Source of the DNA: Clostridiales bacterium NK3B98
GTDB lineage: Bacteria > Bacillota > Clostridia > Oscillospirales > Oscillospiraceae
Length of the DNA stretch: 64,000 nt
Direction: 5' to 3'
Assembly: GCA_000421005.1 (NCBI GenBank)
Contig: ATWA01000007.1
Span: forward strand, 23,147-87,146
In this document: positions 17,697-26,960 of the stretch, in pieces
Numbering within the stretch: position 1 is the stretch's first letter
Layout: each line of letters begins with the position of its first letter
Position numbers and translations under genes: made by a program
The notes under the pieces: model-generated
Databases searched by the model: none
Seen by the model: only the letters and a program-made list of their open reading frames with translations
What the model was told of the DNA's origin: nothing

Positions 17697-18967
17697 ACGG
17701 CATCCCCCTTCTCACCCTGTCCCGTCTGTTGGAAGGGGTTTTGCTCTGGTGCAGCGGGCTGGTGTTTTTCTCCCCTCTGCCCCGCAGGGATGGTTGGACG
17801 CAGAAAACGGTTATCTTTCTGCTGGTTGGAATTCTGCTGGGTTTTGTTCTGCACGTTTCTGCCCCGCAGATTTTCCTTTTGGCGCTGGTGGGGCTGCTCT
17901 ATCTGTTTTTGTACGGGCTGGTCTGCTGCCAGACAGGAAAGAGCGTGATACTCTATTGCGGCATCTGGGGCATCCAGATGCACATTCTGGTCTACGAGCT
18001 GTGCCGGTTTGCCAGCTTTTCCTCCTCTGTGGCCGGCGCTTCAGAAAATGCGCTGGTGATGCGGGTGGTGATTTCTGCTGCGCTGTATCTTGCGGCGGGC
18101 TTTACCGTGCAAATCTGGCTTCCCATTTATCAGCGTCAGCATGTGGGACCACGGCAGACCACCAGCGCCGTGCTGCTTTTTGTCATCTTCGTGGCGCTGA
18201 CCTATGGTTTCTTTCATGGCGGGCAGTTCCGCTTGCAGGGGATACTGGCTTTGGTGCTGGTGATGGCGCAGTTCTACTGTCTCATTGTGCTTGACCTTCA
18301 GGCTGCGCTGTTTCAGGAAAGCGCCGTGCGTCAGGAGCGGGATATGATCGAGCTGCTTTACCGGAAGCAGAAGTCCCAGTATGAGCAATCCAAAGAGAGC
18401 ATCGCCATTATCAACCAGAAAACCCACGATCTGAAGCATATGCTGGCCGCCATGCGTACCATGGAGGGCAGCGAGCAGCGGGAACGATACCTTCGGGAAA
18501 TCCAAAGCAATGTGGACATCTACGATTCCATGGTGAAAACCGGAAACGAGACGCTGGACACGGTGCTCACGGAAAAGAGCCTGTACTGTAATGCCCATGA
18601 CATTGTCGTCACCTGCGTGGCTGATGGGGCGTGTCTGCGTTTTATGGACCCGGTGGACATCTACACCCTGATGGGCAACGCTATGGACAACGCCATTGAG
18701 GCGGTGCAGCAGTTCCGCCGCAAGGAGCTGCGTACCATTGATGTGGTGGTCTACCGGAGACAAAGTCTGGTGCTGGTCAGCATCACCAATCCGCTGGAGG
18801 AAGAGCTGGTCTTTGAGGACGGCATTCCCCGCTCTACCAAGCCTCAGGACGGCTATCACGGGTTTGGCGTGCGCAGTATGCGCTCCACCGTGCGTAGATA
18901 TGGAGGAGAATTGACGGTAGACACCCGGGATGGGTGCTTCACCCTGAAAATGGTGTTCCCGCTGTAA
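17693..18967 (+). CDS. Sensor histidine kinase, GHKL type (AgrC-like)
   Basis: 424 residues. Six hydrophobic segments fill residues ~8-205 (sensor domain), then a coiled linker, the phospho-acceptor His245 in QKTHDLKHML, and a C-terminal GHKL ATPase domain with the N-box NAMDNAIEAV (about 328-337) and G-box GFGVRSM. The architecture matches quorum-peptide receptors of the AgrC/ComD group, but no precursor peptide gene or AgrB protease is adjacent, so the signal is unknown. A strong terminator ends the operon. Confidence 0.92.
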   Translation: MNGIPLLTLSRLLEGVLLWCSGLVFFSPLPRRDGWTQKTVIFLLVGILLGFVLHVSAPQIFLLALVGLLYLFLYGLVCCQTGKSVILYCGIWGIQMHILVYELCRFASFSSSVAGASENALVMRVVISAALYLAAGFTVQIWLPIYQRQHVGPRQTTSAVLLFVIFVALTYGFFHGGQFRLQGILALVLVMAQFYCLIVLDLQAALFQESAVRQERDMIELLYRKQKSQYEQSKESIAIINQKTHDLKHMLAAMRTMEGSEQRERYLREIQSNVDIYDSMVKTGNETLDTVLTEKSLYCNAHDIVVTCVADGACLRFMDPVDIYTLMGNAMDNAIEAVQQFRRKELRTIDVVVYRRQSLVLVSITNPLEEELVFEDGIPRSTKPQDGYHGFGVRSMRSTVRRYGGELTVDTRDGCFTLKMVFPL

Positions 18968-19002
18968 GCCGGCAACGGAAACCACAATACATTTAACGCC
19001 TG

Positions 19003-19036
19003 AACAGGGGCTGTCTCCACTGAGACAGCCCCTGTT
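19003..19036 (+). terminator. Terminator of the LytTR operon
   Basis: Perfect 15-bp stem AACAGGGGCTGTCTC / GAGACAGCCCCTGTT with a 4-nt loop, followed by TG ACC; strong stem, short T-tract. Confidence 0.85.
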
Positions 19037-19078
19037 TGACCACTTACGACACCGGAATGACCAGTTGTGGAAAAGGGA

Positions 19079-19107
19079 TTGAAAAAGGGTTCTTCACAAG
19101 ATATAAT
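19079..19107 (+). promoter_or_regulatory. Promoter of the uronide operon
   Basis: -35 TTGAAA (19079-19084), 17-bp spacer, -10 TATAAT (19102-19107), about 50 bases before the GH2 start. No evident operator palindrome. Confidence 0.8.
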
Positions 19108-19156
19108 ACAAAACAGCTACAAAACATTGCAAAAACCACAGGAGAGGAGAGAGAGA

Positions 19157-21079
19157 ATGAGGAAAACAGTAAACCTGAATCAGCTCTGGCTGTTTCACGG
19201 CAGGGACGGGAAAACCCAGCGGGTAGATGTCCCCCATACCTGGAACGCCATTGACGGGCAGGACGGCGGGAACGACTACTACCGGGGCTGCCTGTCCTAC
19301 GAACGGGACTTCGCCTGCCCTGACTTTGATAGAGACCATGAGCTGGTTTATTTGCAGTTCCACGGCGTCAACGCCAGTGCGGTGGTCACCCTCAACGGTG
19401 CTGAGGTCATGCGCCATGACGGCGGCTACTCCACCTTTCGCAAGGATATTACCCCCCTGCTGAAGCCTGAAAACCATCTGGAGGTCCAAGTGGACAACTC
19501 GGACAATGACCGGGTCTATCCCCAAAAGGCGGACTTCACCTTCTACGGCGGCATCTACCGGGATGTGGAGCTGCTGACGGTGAACAAGTGCCATCTGGAC
19601 TTGGACTACTTCGGCGGCTGCGGGGTGATGGTCACTCCCACCGTCAAGGGCAAGGATGCCACAGTGGAGGTGAAAAGCTATCCCGTAGGCAATCCGGAAC
19701 AGGTAAAGGTGAGCGTGCTGGATGACAAGGGCGCTGTGGTTGCCCAAGGCACCGGAGAGCAGACGGAAATCCCTCTCGCCAACGTCCACCTCTGGGACGG
19801 CATTCGGGACCCCTATCTGTACACCGCCCGGGTGGAGCTGGTAAAAGGCGGAGCCGTCACCGACTGTCTGGACATTCCCTTCGGGGTGCGTTCCTTCCAT
19901 GTGGACCCGAAAAAGGGGTTCTTCCTCAACGGGCGGCTCTATCCCCTGCGTGGGGTCAGCCGGCATCAGGATCGGAAAGGGCTGGGTAACGCCATCACCC
20001 GGGAGATGCACGAGGAGGATATGGACCTCATCTGCGAGATGGGCTGCAACACCGTCCGGCTGGCTCACTATCAGCACGACCAGTATTTCTACGACCTGTG
20101 TGACCGTCGTGGCATGGTGGTCTGGGCGGAGATTCCCTACATCTCCATGCACATGCCAAATGGCAGGGAAAATACCGTCAGCCAGATGAAGGAGCTGATT
20201 ATCCAGAACTACAATCATCCCTCCATCGTCTGCTGGGGCGTGTCCAACGAGATCACCATTATCAACAAGCACAAGGAGGATATGCTGGACAACCACCGTA
20301 TGCTCAACGATCTGGTGCATCAGATGGACCCCACCCGGTTCACCACCCTTGCCTGCTACGCCATGTGCGGTCCCTTCAACCCGGTGGCACACATCACCGA
20401 TGTGGTGAGCTGGAACCTGTATCTGGGCTGGTATGTGCCAGGATTAAAGCTGAATGACCTGTGGGTGGACTTCTTCCACAAGCGCTATCCCAACCGGGCG
20501 CTGGGCTACTCCGAGTACGGTGCGGAGGGAATGCCCAATCTCCACTCCTCCAAGCCCCGCCGGGGAGATCACAGTGAGGAATATCAGGCGATTTACCATG
20601 AGTATCTGGCAGAATTCATCGCCAAGCGCCCCTGGATGTGGGCAACTCACGTTTGGAATATGTTTGACTTTGCTGCCGATGCCCGGGATCAGGGCGGTGA
20701 GCCGGGTATGAACCACAAGGGACTGGTCACCTTCGACCGCAAGACGAAAAAGGACAGCTTCTACCTCTACAAATGCCGCTGGAACCCGGAGCCTATGGTG
20801 CATATCTGCTCCAAGCGGTATGTGGATCGCCCGGAGAGTAAGACCACGGTAAAGGTCTACTCCAACCAGAGCGCTGTGGAGCTGTACTGCGACGGCAAGC
20901 TGATCGCCCGCAAGGGAGGCAGCTATGTGTTTACCTTTGAGGTGCCTATCACCGGGGAGCATGAGATCCGTGCCGTGGCAGGTTCTCTCAGCGATACCGC
21001 CCGTATCCGCAAGGTAGACACCCCCAACCCGGACTACAAGCTCTCCGCCAAGAGCAGCAACAGCGCCAACTGGGTATGA
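19157..21079 (+). CDS. Glycoside hydrolase family 2 enzyme, probable beta-glucuronidase or beta-galactosidase
   Basis: 640 residues from the ATG at 19157 behind GGAGAGGAGAG. GH2 layout: sugar-binding jelly roll (~1-145), immunoglobulin-like sandwich (~150-245), TIM barrel (~250-540), short C-terminal tail. Acid/base Glu365 in WGVSNEI; nucleophile Glu453 in GYSEYGAEG. An N-x-K triplet N519-H520-K521 stands where beta-glucuronidases keep the motif that contacts the glucuronate carboxylate, though some galactosidases have N-D-K there. No signal peptide, so cytoplasmic. The operon continues with a GPH symporter, mannonate dehydratase and an oxidoreductase, which makes glucuronide cleavage the favoured role. 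Confidence 0.88.
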   Translation: MRKTVNLNQLWLFHGRDGKTQRVDVPHTWNAIDGQDGGNDYYRGCLSYERDFACPDFDRDHELVYLQFHGVNASAVVTLNGAEVMRHDGGYSTFRKDITPLLKPENHLEVQVDNSDNDRVYPQKADFTFYGGIYRDVELLTVNKCHLDLDYFGGCGVMVTPTVKGKDATVEVKSYPVGNPEQVKVSVLDDKGAVVAQGTGEQTEIPLANVHLWDGIRDPYLYTARVELVKGGAVTDCLDIPFGVRSFHVDPKKGFFLNGRLYPLRGVSRHQDRKGLGNAITREMHEEDMDLICEMGCNTVRLAHYQHDQYFYDLCDRRGMVVWAEIPYISMHMPNGRENTVSQMKELIIQNYNHPSIVCWGVSNEITIINKHKEDMLDNHRMLNDLVHQMDPTRFTTLACYAMCGPFNPVAHITDVVSWNLYLGWYVPGLKLNDLWVDFFHKRYPNRALGYSEYGAEGMPNLHSSKPRRGDHSEEYQAIYHEYLAEFIAKRPWMWATHVWNMFDFAADARDQGGEPGMNHKGLVTFDRKTKKDSFYLYKCRWNPEPMVHICSKRYVDRPESKTTVKVYSNQSAVELYCDGKLIARKGGSYVFTFEVPITGEHEIRAVAGSLSDTARIRKVDTPNPDYKLSAKSSNSANWV

Positions 21080-21156
21080 TTGCGCTGAATCAGCCTATTC
21101 TGCATGGTTATCTATGTCTCTGTGAGACAGATAAAAAAAATTGAGGAGGAAAACAT

Positions 21157-24100
21157 ATGCAAAAGAAACCGAAAGTAGCCCTCTGGACTACCCTCACCGC
21201 CATCTTTGCCATTTTGCTGGTTGCGTCCATCGTGGCCAACTATGTGGCAAACATGTACGCCACCACCATCAATGTTGCGCTGGACACCCCCACCTTCAAG
21301 GTGAAGGGCGCCACCCAGGACATCTACTTCCCCAGTGACTTCGCCTCCGAGGCCGACCGTGTGGCCTACGAGGAGGAGCTGTGCGCCACCGTGGAGAGCG
21401 AGGGTGCCGCTCTGCTGAAGAATGACAACGCCGCTCTGCCTCTGGCCTCCGGCGCAAAGGTCAGCCTGTTCGCCCGTGGCAGCGTTGATCTGATGTACGG
21501 CGGCACCGGTTCCGGCAGCGTGGACACCAGCAAGGCGCCCACCCTCAAGGACGGCCTTGCCGCTCAGGGCATTGAGATCAACCAGAGCCTGTGGGACTGG
21601 TACGTCTCCACCGCTGACAAGTATGGCCGTATCACCCCTGACGCCATCTCCGACCAGCTGGCCGCCAACACACAGTATGCGGTGAACGAAGCCCCCTGGG
21701 CAGAGGTGGAGGGCGCTAACGCCGCCTCCTTCGCTGAGTACGGCGATGCAGCCATCGTGGTTCTCTCCCGCTCCGGCGGCGAGGGTGCTGACCTGCCTGA
21801 CGGTGATGCGACTATCTCCATGATGGCCAACACCTCCGTGCAGGAGAAGGACTTGGAAGCAGGCACCAGCGACGGCGCTGTCACCATGGGCGAGCTGAAG
21901 TACGCCGTGGGTCAGGAAGGCAGCGGCAACTATCTGGAGCTGAGTCAGGAGGAAATGGACCTGCTCGCCGGTCTGAAGGCCCAGAAGGACGCAGGTGCGT
22001 TCAAGTCCATCATTGTGCTGCTGAACACCTCCAACGCCATCGAGCTGGACTTTCTCAACCCCGAAATCTGCGGCGTGGACTACGGTGTGGACGCCTGTAT
22101 GTGGGTGGGCGACGTAGGTCAGACCGGTGCCAACGGCGTAGCCGCTCTGCTGTCCGGCGCTGTGGCTCCCTCCGGTTCTCTGGTGGACACCTATCTGTAT
22201 GACAATCTGGCAAATCCCGCCACCCACAACTTCTACTCTCAGCCCTATACCAACGCTGCCGAGCTGGGTCTGCTCACCGACGGCGCTGACGTGCAGGGTA
22301 TGTACAGCGTGTATCAGGAGGGCATCTATCTGGGTTATCGTTACTTCGAGACCCGGTATGAGGATGCGGTCATGGGCACCGGAAACGCCGGGGACTATGA
22401 CTACGCCTCCACCGTCGCCTATCCCTTCGGCTATGGCATCAGCTACACCACCTTCGATTACAGCGATTACGCCCTCACCGATAACGGCGACAGCTTTGAC
22501 GTGACCGTCACCGTCACCAACACCGGCGATGTGGCCGCCAAAAAGACGGTTCAGGTCTACTTCCAGTCCCCCTACAACGACTATGACAAGGCCAACGGCA
22601 TTGAGAAGGCCGCTGTGGAGCTGTGCGGCTTTGCCAAGACTGACGTGCTGGAGCCCGGCGCTTCCGCCACTGTCACCGTCAACGTACCCAAGAGCGAGCT
22701 TCGCACCTATGACGCCAACGGCGCCAAGACCTACATTCTGGACGCTGGCGATTACTACTTCACCGTGGCAAACGGCGCTCATGAGGCTGTGAACAACATT
22801 CTGGCCGCCAAGGGCTTTACCACCGCCAACGGCATGACCGACGAGGGCAACGCCGCTCTCACCGGCAAGTGGGTCAACGACGCTCTGGATACCCAGATTT
22901 TTGCTACCGCACCCACGGGCGAGGCCATCACCAACCTGTTTGACGAGGCCGACCCCAACAAGAGCTCTGTCTCCCCCGGCGAGGTGGTCTGGATGACCCG
23001 TTCCGACTGGGCTGGCACCTATCCTACCGCTCCTGTGGTGCTCTCTGCCACAGACGCTCTGGCCGCTGCGCTGGCCTTCAACCAGTACAACGCCGCTGAC
23101 CACGCCGACGCAGTCATGCCCACGCTGGGCGCTCAGAACGGCATCAATCTGGCTTCCCTCATGGGTAAGGATTATGACGACGAGCAGTGGGATCTCCTGC
23201 TGGACGAGCTGACCTTCGATGAGATGGTGCAGACCATTACCCTGGGCTTCCACAACACCAAAATGTGCCGCTCCATCAACAAGGTCGCTACCAAGGACGA
23301 GAACGGACCTCAGGGTCTTACCGCCAGTCTGGTGGGCGGCGTGTCCGGTATGTGCTACACCTCTGAGGACGTAATGGCCGCCACTATGAACGTGGAACTC
23401 ATGGAGGATGTGGGACGCCTCATCGGTGAGGACTGTCTGGGCATGGGCTACTCCGGTCTGTACGGCCCCGGCGTGAATATGCACCGCACCGCTTACTCCG
23501 GACGTAACTTTGAGTATTATTCCGAAGACCCCTTCGTTGCCGGCACCATCTGCGCCGCCGAGACCCGGGGCATCCAGTCCAAGGGCGTGTATGTGTATCT
23601 GAAGCACGTTGCCCTGAACGACTCCGAGTCCAGCCGCCGGGGCGTGAACACCTGGCTCAACGAGCAGACCGCCCGTGAAATCTATCTGGAAGACATTGAC
23701 AAGGCCGTCACCGACGGCGGCGCATGGTGCGTCATGTCCGGCTTCAACCGCTGGGGCGCTCAGTGGTGCGGCGAGTACTACAACCTCCAGACCGCCTATC
23801 TCCGTGGCGAGCTGGGTATGCGGGGCATGAGCATCACCGACTTCTCCGGTCTGAGCCAGTATATGGATGTGCCTGACGGCATGATCGGCGGCTCCGACAT
23901 CTGGGACAGCCCCATGCCCATGATCCACACCGCTGCCGCAGGCGCTTATGCCTCTGACCCCTATCTGGTCAGCGAGATGCGGGAGGCCATGCACCACATT
24001 CTCTACACCGTGGTCAACTCCAACGCCATGAACGGCTGGGATGCCAACACCCAGATCGTGGACGTGACCCCCTGGTGGCAGCTTGCTCTGTATGCCCTCA

Positions 24101-24183
24101 TCGGCTGCACCGCAGTTCTCACCGTGGTAGGCGCTGTGAACCTGTCCAAGCATGTGAAGCTGAAAAAAGCGCAAAAGCAGTAA
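21157..24183 (+). CDS. Glycoside hydrolase family 3 protein, reversed domain order, membrane-anchored at both ends
   Basis: 1008 residues. Residues ~10-33 are a transmembrane anchor; the GH3 'C-terminal' alpha/beta sandwich comes first (~70-420, GAALLKNDNAALPLASGAKV then FARGSVDLMYGGTGSGS); a Fn3-like domain follows (~425-520, YPFGYGISYTTFDYSDY); the catalytic TIM barrel comes last (~670-950: RNFEYYSEDPFVAG near 782, YLKHVALNDSES near 812, MSITDFS near 892 with the likely nucleophile Asp). A second hydrophobic helix (~970-990) ends in a basic tail. Domain-inverted GH3 enzymes are known from rumen clostridia such as Ruminococcus albus; two membrane segments are less usual. Probably trims beta-linked glycosides outside the cell before import. 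Confidence 0.88.
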   Translation: MQKKPKVALWTTLTAIFAILLVASIVANYVANMYATTINVALDTPTFKVKGATQDIYFPSDFASEADRVAYEEELCATVESEGAALLKNDNAALPLASGAKVSLFARGSVDLMYGGTGSGSVDTSKAPTLKDGLAAQGIEINQSLWDWYVSTADKYGRITPDAISDQLAANTQYAVNEAPWAEVEGANAASFAEYGDAAIVVLSRSGGEGADLPDGDATISMMANTSVQEKDLEAGTSDGAVTMGELKYAVGQEGSGNYLELSQEEMDLLAGLKAQKDAGAFKSIIVLLNTSNAIELDFLNPEICGVDYGVDACMWVGDVGQTGANGVAALLSGAVAPSGSLVDTYLYDNLANPATHNFYSQPYTNAAELGLLTDGADVQGMYSVYQEGIYLGYRYFETRYEDAVMGTGNAGDYDYASTVAYPFGYGISYTTFDYSDYALTDNGDSFDVTVTVTNTGDVAAKKTVQVYFQSPYNDYDKANGIEKAAVELCGFAKTDVLEPGASATVTVNVPKSELRTYDANGAKTYILDAGDYYFTVANGAHEAVNNILAAKGFTTANGMTDEGNAALTGKWVNDALDTQIFATAPTGEAITNLFDEADPNKSSVSPGEVVWMTRSDWAGTYPTAPVVLSATDALAAALAFNQYNAADHADAVMPTLGAQNGINLASLMGKDYDDEQWDLLLDELTFDEMVQTITLGFHNTKMCRSINKVATKDENGPQGLTASLVGGVSGMCYTSEDVMAATMNVELMEDVGRLIGEDCLGMGYSGLYGPGVNMHRTAYSGRNFEYYSEDPFVAGTICAAETRGIQSKGVYVYLKHVALNDSESSRRGVNTWLNEQTAREIYLEDIDKAVTDGGAWCVMSGFNRWGAQWCGEYYNLQTAYLRGELGMRGMSITDFSGLSQYMDVPDGMIGGSDIWDSPMPMIHTAAAGAYASDPYLVSEMREAMHHILYTVVNSNAMNGWDANTQIVDVTPWWQLALYALIGCTAVLTVVGAVNLSKHVKLKKAQKQ

Positions 24184-24200
24184 TCCCCAGTTCTTCCCAT

Positions 24201-24222
24201 CCCCACCTCCGCGGAGGTGGGG
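24201..24222 (+). repeat. Intercistronic GC-rich palindrome before the symporter gene
   Basis: Perfect palindrome CCCCACCTCC-GC-GGAGGTGGGG in the 66-base gap. It may limit symporter translation or stabilise upstream mRNA; no T-run follows. Confidence 0.5.
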
Positions 24223-24249
24223 GTGCTACTAGAGAGGTGAAAGCGAAAC

Positions 24250-25815
24250 ATGAGTGAATCCAACGCTGCACCGGTGGTCAACCGGGCAAAAACCTATCAA
24301 CTTGTGCTCTTTCCCCTGAACAACGGCGCAACCAATGTGTACTATGTGCTGGTGCTCAGCTATATCGCCACCTTTGGCGCGAACATCCTCACCCTTGGCA
24401 CCATCTTCGCCTCCGTCATGGTCACCGCCATGCGTCTGGCGGATGCCATCACCGACCCCATCATCGGCGCTCTGATGGACCGCACCAACGGCAAATTCGG
24501 CAAGTTCCGTCCCTTTATGGCCATCGGCAACGCCATCATGGCGGTTTCCGTGCTGATTCTGTACTGCATCACCCCCGTGATCCCTGACACCATGATGTGG
24601 CTGCGGTATGTGGCCTTTGTGGGGCTGTACTTCATCTGGGTGATTGGCTATACCTTCCAGACCTCCTGCACCCGTGCCGGTCAGACCGTGCTCACCAACG
24701 ACCCCAAGCAGCGCCCCCTGTTCACCATCTTCAATACCGTGGGCTCCCTGCTGGGCATGGGCGCTATGCAGTTTTTTGCCCCCATTCTCGCCCGCTCCTT
24801 TGAGGGGGGCTACTCCTCCGCCTCCTTCTTCCGGGCGCTGGCTCCGGTGGGCATTGTCATCTCCATCGCCCTCACCGTGCTGGCCCTCATCGGCATTTGG
24901 GAAAAGGATCAGCCCAAATACTTCGGTATCGGCGGGGAGAACGCAGAGAAGGTAAAGATCAGCGAATACTTGGAGATCATCAAAAACAACAACCCCATGC
25001 AGCGGCTGATGGTGGCCGGGGCAGGCTGCAAGCTGGCCCTCTCCATCGCCACCAACACCACCGTTTTGTGTATGCTCTACGGCTGCATGATGGGCAACTA
25101 CGACGGGCTGTACCTGCCTATGATGGTGCTGGGCTATGTCTGCTCCGCTCCCTTCTTCGTGCTCACCGTGCGCACCTCCCAGAAGCACGGACAGAAAGCC
25201 TCTCTGCTCCGGTATGTGTCGGTGGCGCTGATCTGCTATGTGGGCGTGCTGGCGCTGCTGCTGATGTGGAACCCGGACAATGCCGCCATGCACCTGAGTT
25301 TCTTCGGTGAGCACGGATTGGCCTTGAATCTGTACACTGTATTGTTTATAATATTCTTCGGAGTGGGTTACGGCGCTTACTACGCCACTGCGGATATGCC
25401 TATCCCCATGGTGGCGGACTGCTCCGACTATGAGACCTACCGCTCCGGCAAGTACATTCCCGGCATTATGGGTACCCTGTTCTCTCTGGTGGACAAGCTG
25501 GTTTCCTCCCTGTCCGCCACGGTGGTGGGCATTGCGGTGAGTCTGATTGGGCTGGACATTCTGCCTACCCAGTATGACCCCTATGTTCCCGGCATGAACA
25601 AGGTGGTGATTGTACTGTTCTGCGTCATCCCCATGGTGGCTTGGGCAGCAACCCTGCTGGCCATGCGTAACTACGCCCTCACCGGGGAGAAGATGAAAGA
25701 AATTCAGGCTGTCAACCACGCCCGGCGTATAGCCATCGCCAACGGACAGACCCTCGAGCAGGCAATGAGCACCATTCAGACGGTGGAGGATATCCCCGCC
25801 GAATATCGTATTTGA
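24250..25815 (+). CDS. GPH family sugar/uronide:cation symporter
   Basis: 521 residues with about 12 transmembrane helices. Marks of the glycoside-pentoside-hexuronide family include ADAITDPIIGALMDRTNGKFGKFR-type text near residues 62-85 (conserved D-P-I-G-x-x-D-R-T loop, basic GKFGKFRP end) and ADMPIPMVADCSDYETYRSGKY near 380-400. Transport of glucuronides or a related disaccharide driven by Na+ or H+ is the expected job. Starts behind AGAGAGGTG. Sits between the hydrolases and uronate-degrading genes. Confidence 0.92.
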   Translation: MSESNAAPVVNRAKTYQLVLFPLNNGATNVYYVLVLSYIATFGANILTLGTIFASVMVTAMRLADAITDPIIGALMDRTNGKFGKFRPFMAIGNAIMAVSVLILYCITPVIPDTMMWLRYVAFVGLYFIWVIGYTFQTSCTRAGQTVLTNDPKQRPLFTIFNTVGSLLGMGAMQFFAPILARSFEGGYSSASFFRALAPVGIVISIALTVLALIGIWEKDQPKYFGIGGENAEKVKISEYLEIIKNNNPMQRLMVAGAGCKLALSIATNTTVLCMLYGCMMGNYDGLYLPMMVLGYVCSAPFFVLTVRTSQKHGQKASLLRYVSVALICYVGVLALLLMWNPDNAAMHLSFFGEHGLALNLYTVLFIIFFGVGYGAYYATADMPIPMVADCSDYETYRSGKYIPGIMGTLFSLVDKLVSSLSATVVGIAVSLIGLDILPTQYDPYVPGMNKVVIVLFCVIPMVAWAATLLAMRNYALTGEKMKEIQAVNHARRIAIANGQTLEQAMSTIQTVEDIPAEYRI

Positions 25816-25835
25816 TCTGAAAGGAGAAAACCGCT

Positions 25836-26921
25836 ATGAAAATGGGCTGGCGCTGGTACGGGGAGGGAAATGACCCCGTCACCTTGCAGGACATTAAGCA
25901 GATTCCCGGCGTAGAGAGCATTGTGTGGGCGCTGCACCACAAAATGCCCGGCGAAATCTGGGAGGAAGCGGAAATCAAGGAAGTGGTAGACCAGATTCAC
26001 GCCTACGGCTTTGACGCTGAGGTGGTGGAATCCGTCAATGTCCACGACGACATCAAAATCGGTCTTCCCACCCGGGATGCGCTGATTGAGAACTACAAAA
26101 CCTGCATCCGCAATCTGGGCAAGTTCGGGGTGAAGGTCATCTGCTATAACTTCATGCCCATCTTTGACTGGACGAGAACCGACTTGTTCCACCCGGTGGG
26201 CGACGGCTCCACCGCCCTGTTCTATCAGAAGGACATGATTCAGGACGACTACAAGGCCATGGCGGAGTACATCCTGAACTTCACCGAGAAATACAACATG
26301 ACCTTCCCCGGCTGGGAGCCGGAGCGGATGGCCAAGCTGGACGAGCTGTTCAAGGCTTACGCCCCGGTCACCAAGGATATGCTCTGGGACAACCTGAAGT
26401 ATTTTCTGGAGGCGATTATGCCCACCTGCGAAGAGGCCGGCATCAAAATGGCTATCCATATGGATGACCCTCCATGGGACATCTTCGGTCTGCCCCGGCT
26501 GATGGTGGACGAGGCCGCCTGCGACAAGCTGTTGAAAATGGTAGACCATCCCTGCAACTGTCTCACCCTCTGCACCGGAAGCCTGAACGCCAACCCGGCC
26601 AACAACTGCGCCGACATTATCCGCAAGCACTGTGACCGGATTGCCTTTGGTCATGTGCGCAACATCCACCACTTCCCCAACGGAGACTTCTCCGAGGCCG
26701 CTCACCGGGACTGCTGCGGTGAGACGGGCATTATTGAAGTGCTGCGCGCCTACCACGACTGCGGCTTTGAGGGGTATCTCCGTCCTGACCATGGCCGTCA
26801 GCTTTGGGAGGAAGGCCCCGGAAGCTGCCGCCCCGGTTACGGCAAGTACGACCGGGCGCTGGGCATTCAGTATATGATGGGCGTCTGGGATCTGCTGGAA
26901 CGTCTGGATGGAAAAGCGTAA
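25836..26921 (+). CDS. uxuA: Mannonate dehydratase
   Basis: 361 residues; the family is usually 350-395. Converts D-mannonate to 2-keto-3-deoxygluconate in hexuronate catabolism, cytoplasmic and metal-dependent. Begins MKMGWRWYGEGNDPVTLQDI as UxuA proteins do; IKMAIHMDDPPWDIFGLPR (near 207-225) carries metal-ligand and active-site residues, and FGHVRNIH follows near 268. AAAGGAG lies nine bases upstream. Its presence fixes the operon as a uronate pathway. Confidence 0.96.
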   Translation: MKMGWRWYGEGNDPVTLQDIKQIPGVESIVWALHHKMPGEIWEEAEIKEVVDQIHAYGFDAEVVESVNVHDDIKIGLPTRDALIENYKTCIRNLGKFGVKVICYNFMPIFDWTRTDLFHPVGDGSTALFYQKDMIQDDYKAMAEYILNFTEKYNMTFPGWEPERMAKLDELFKAYAPVTKDMLWDNLKYFLEAIMPTCEEAGIKMAIHMDDPPWDIFGLPRLMVDEAACDKLLKMVDHPCNCLTLCTGSLNANPANNCADIIRKHCDRIAFGHVRNIHHFPNGDFSEAAHRDCCGETGIIEVLRAYHDCGFEGYLRPDHGRQLWEEGPGSCRPGYGKYDRALGIQYMMGVWDLLERLDGKA

Positions 26922-26960
26922 GAAATATTTGACTGTATTTTTTGAAAGGAAGTCTTTAAC

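Noticed and set aside
19036..19254. 72-residue open frame before the GH2 gene
   Set aside because: Overlaps the promoter and the GH2 start in another frame; no family or ribosome site.
21112..24174. 1020-residue open frame on the minus strand
   Set aside because: Exact antisense of the GH3 gene; Gly/His/Val-rich composition from codon-position shadow, no motif, no ribosome site.
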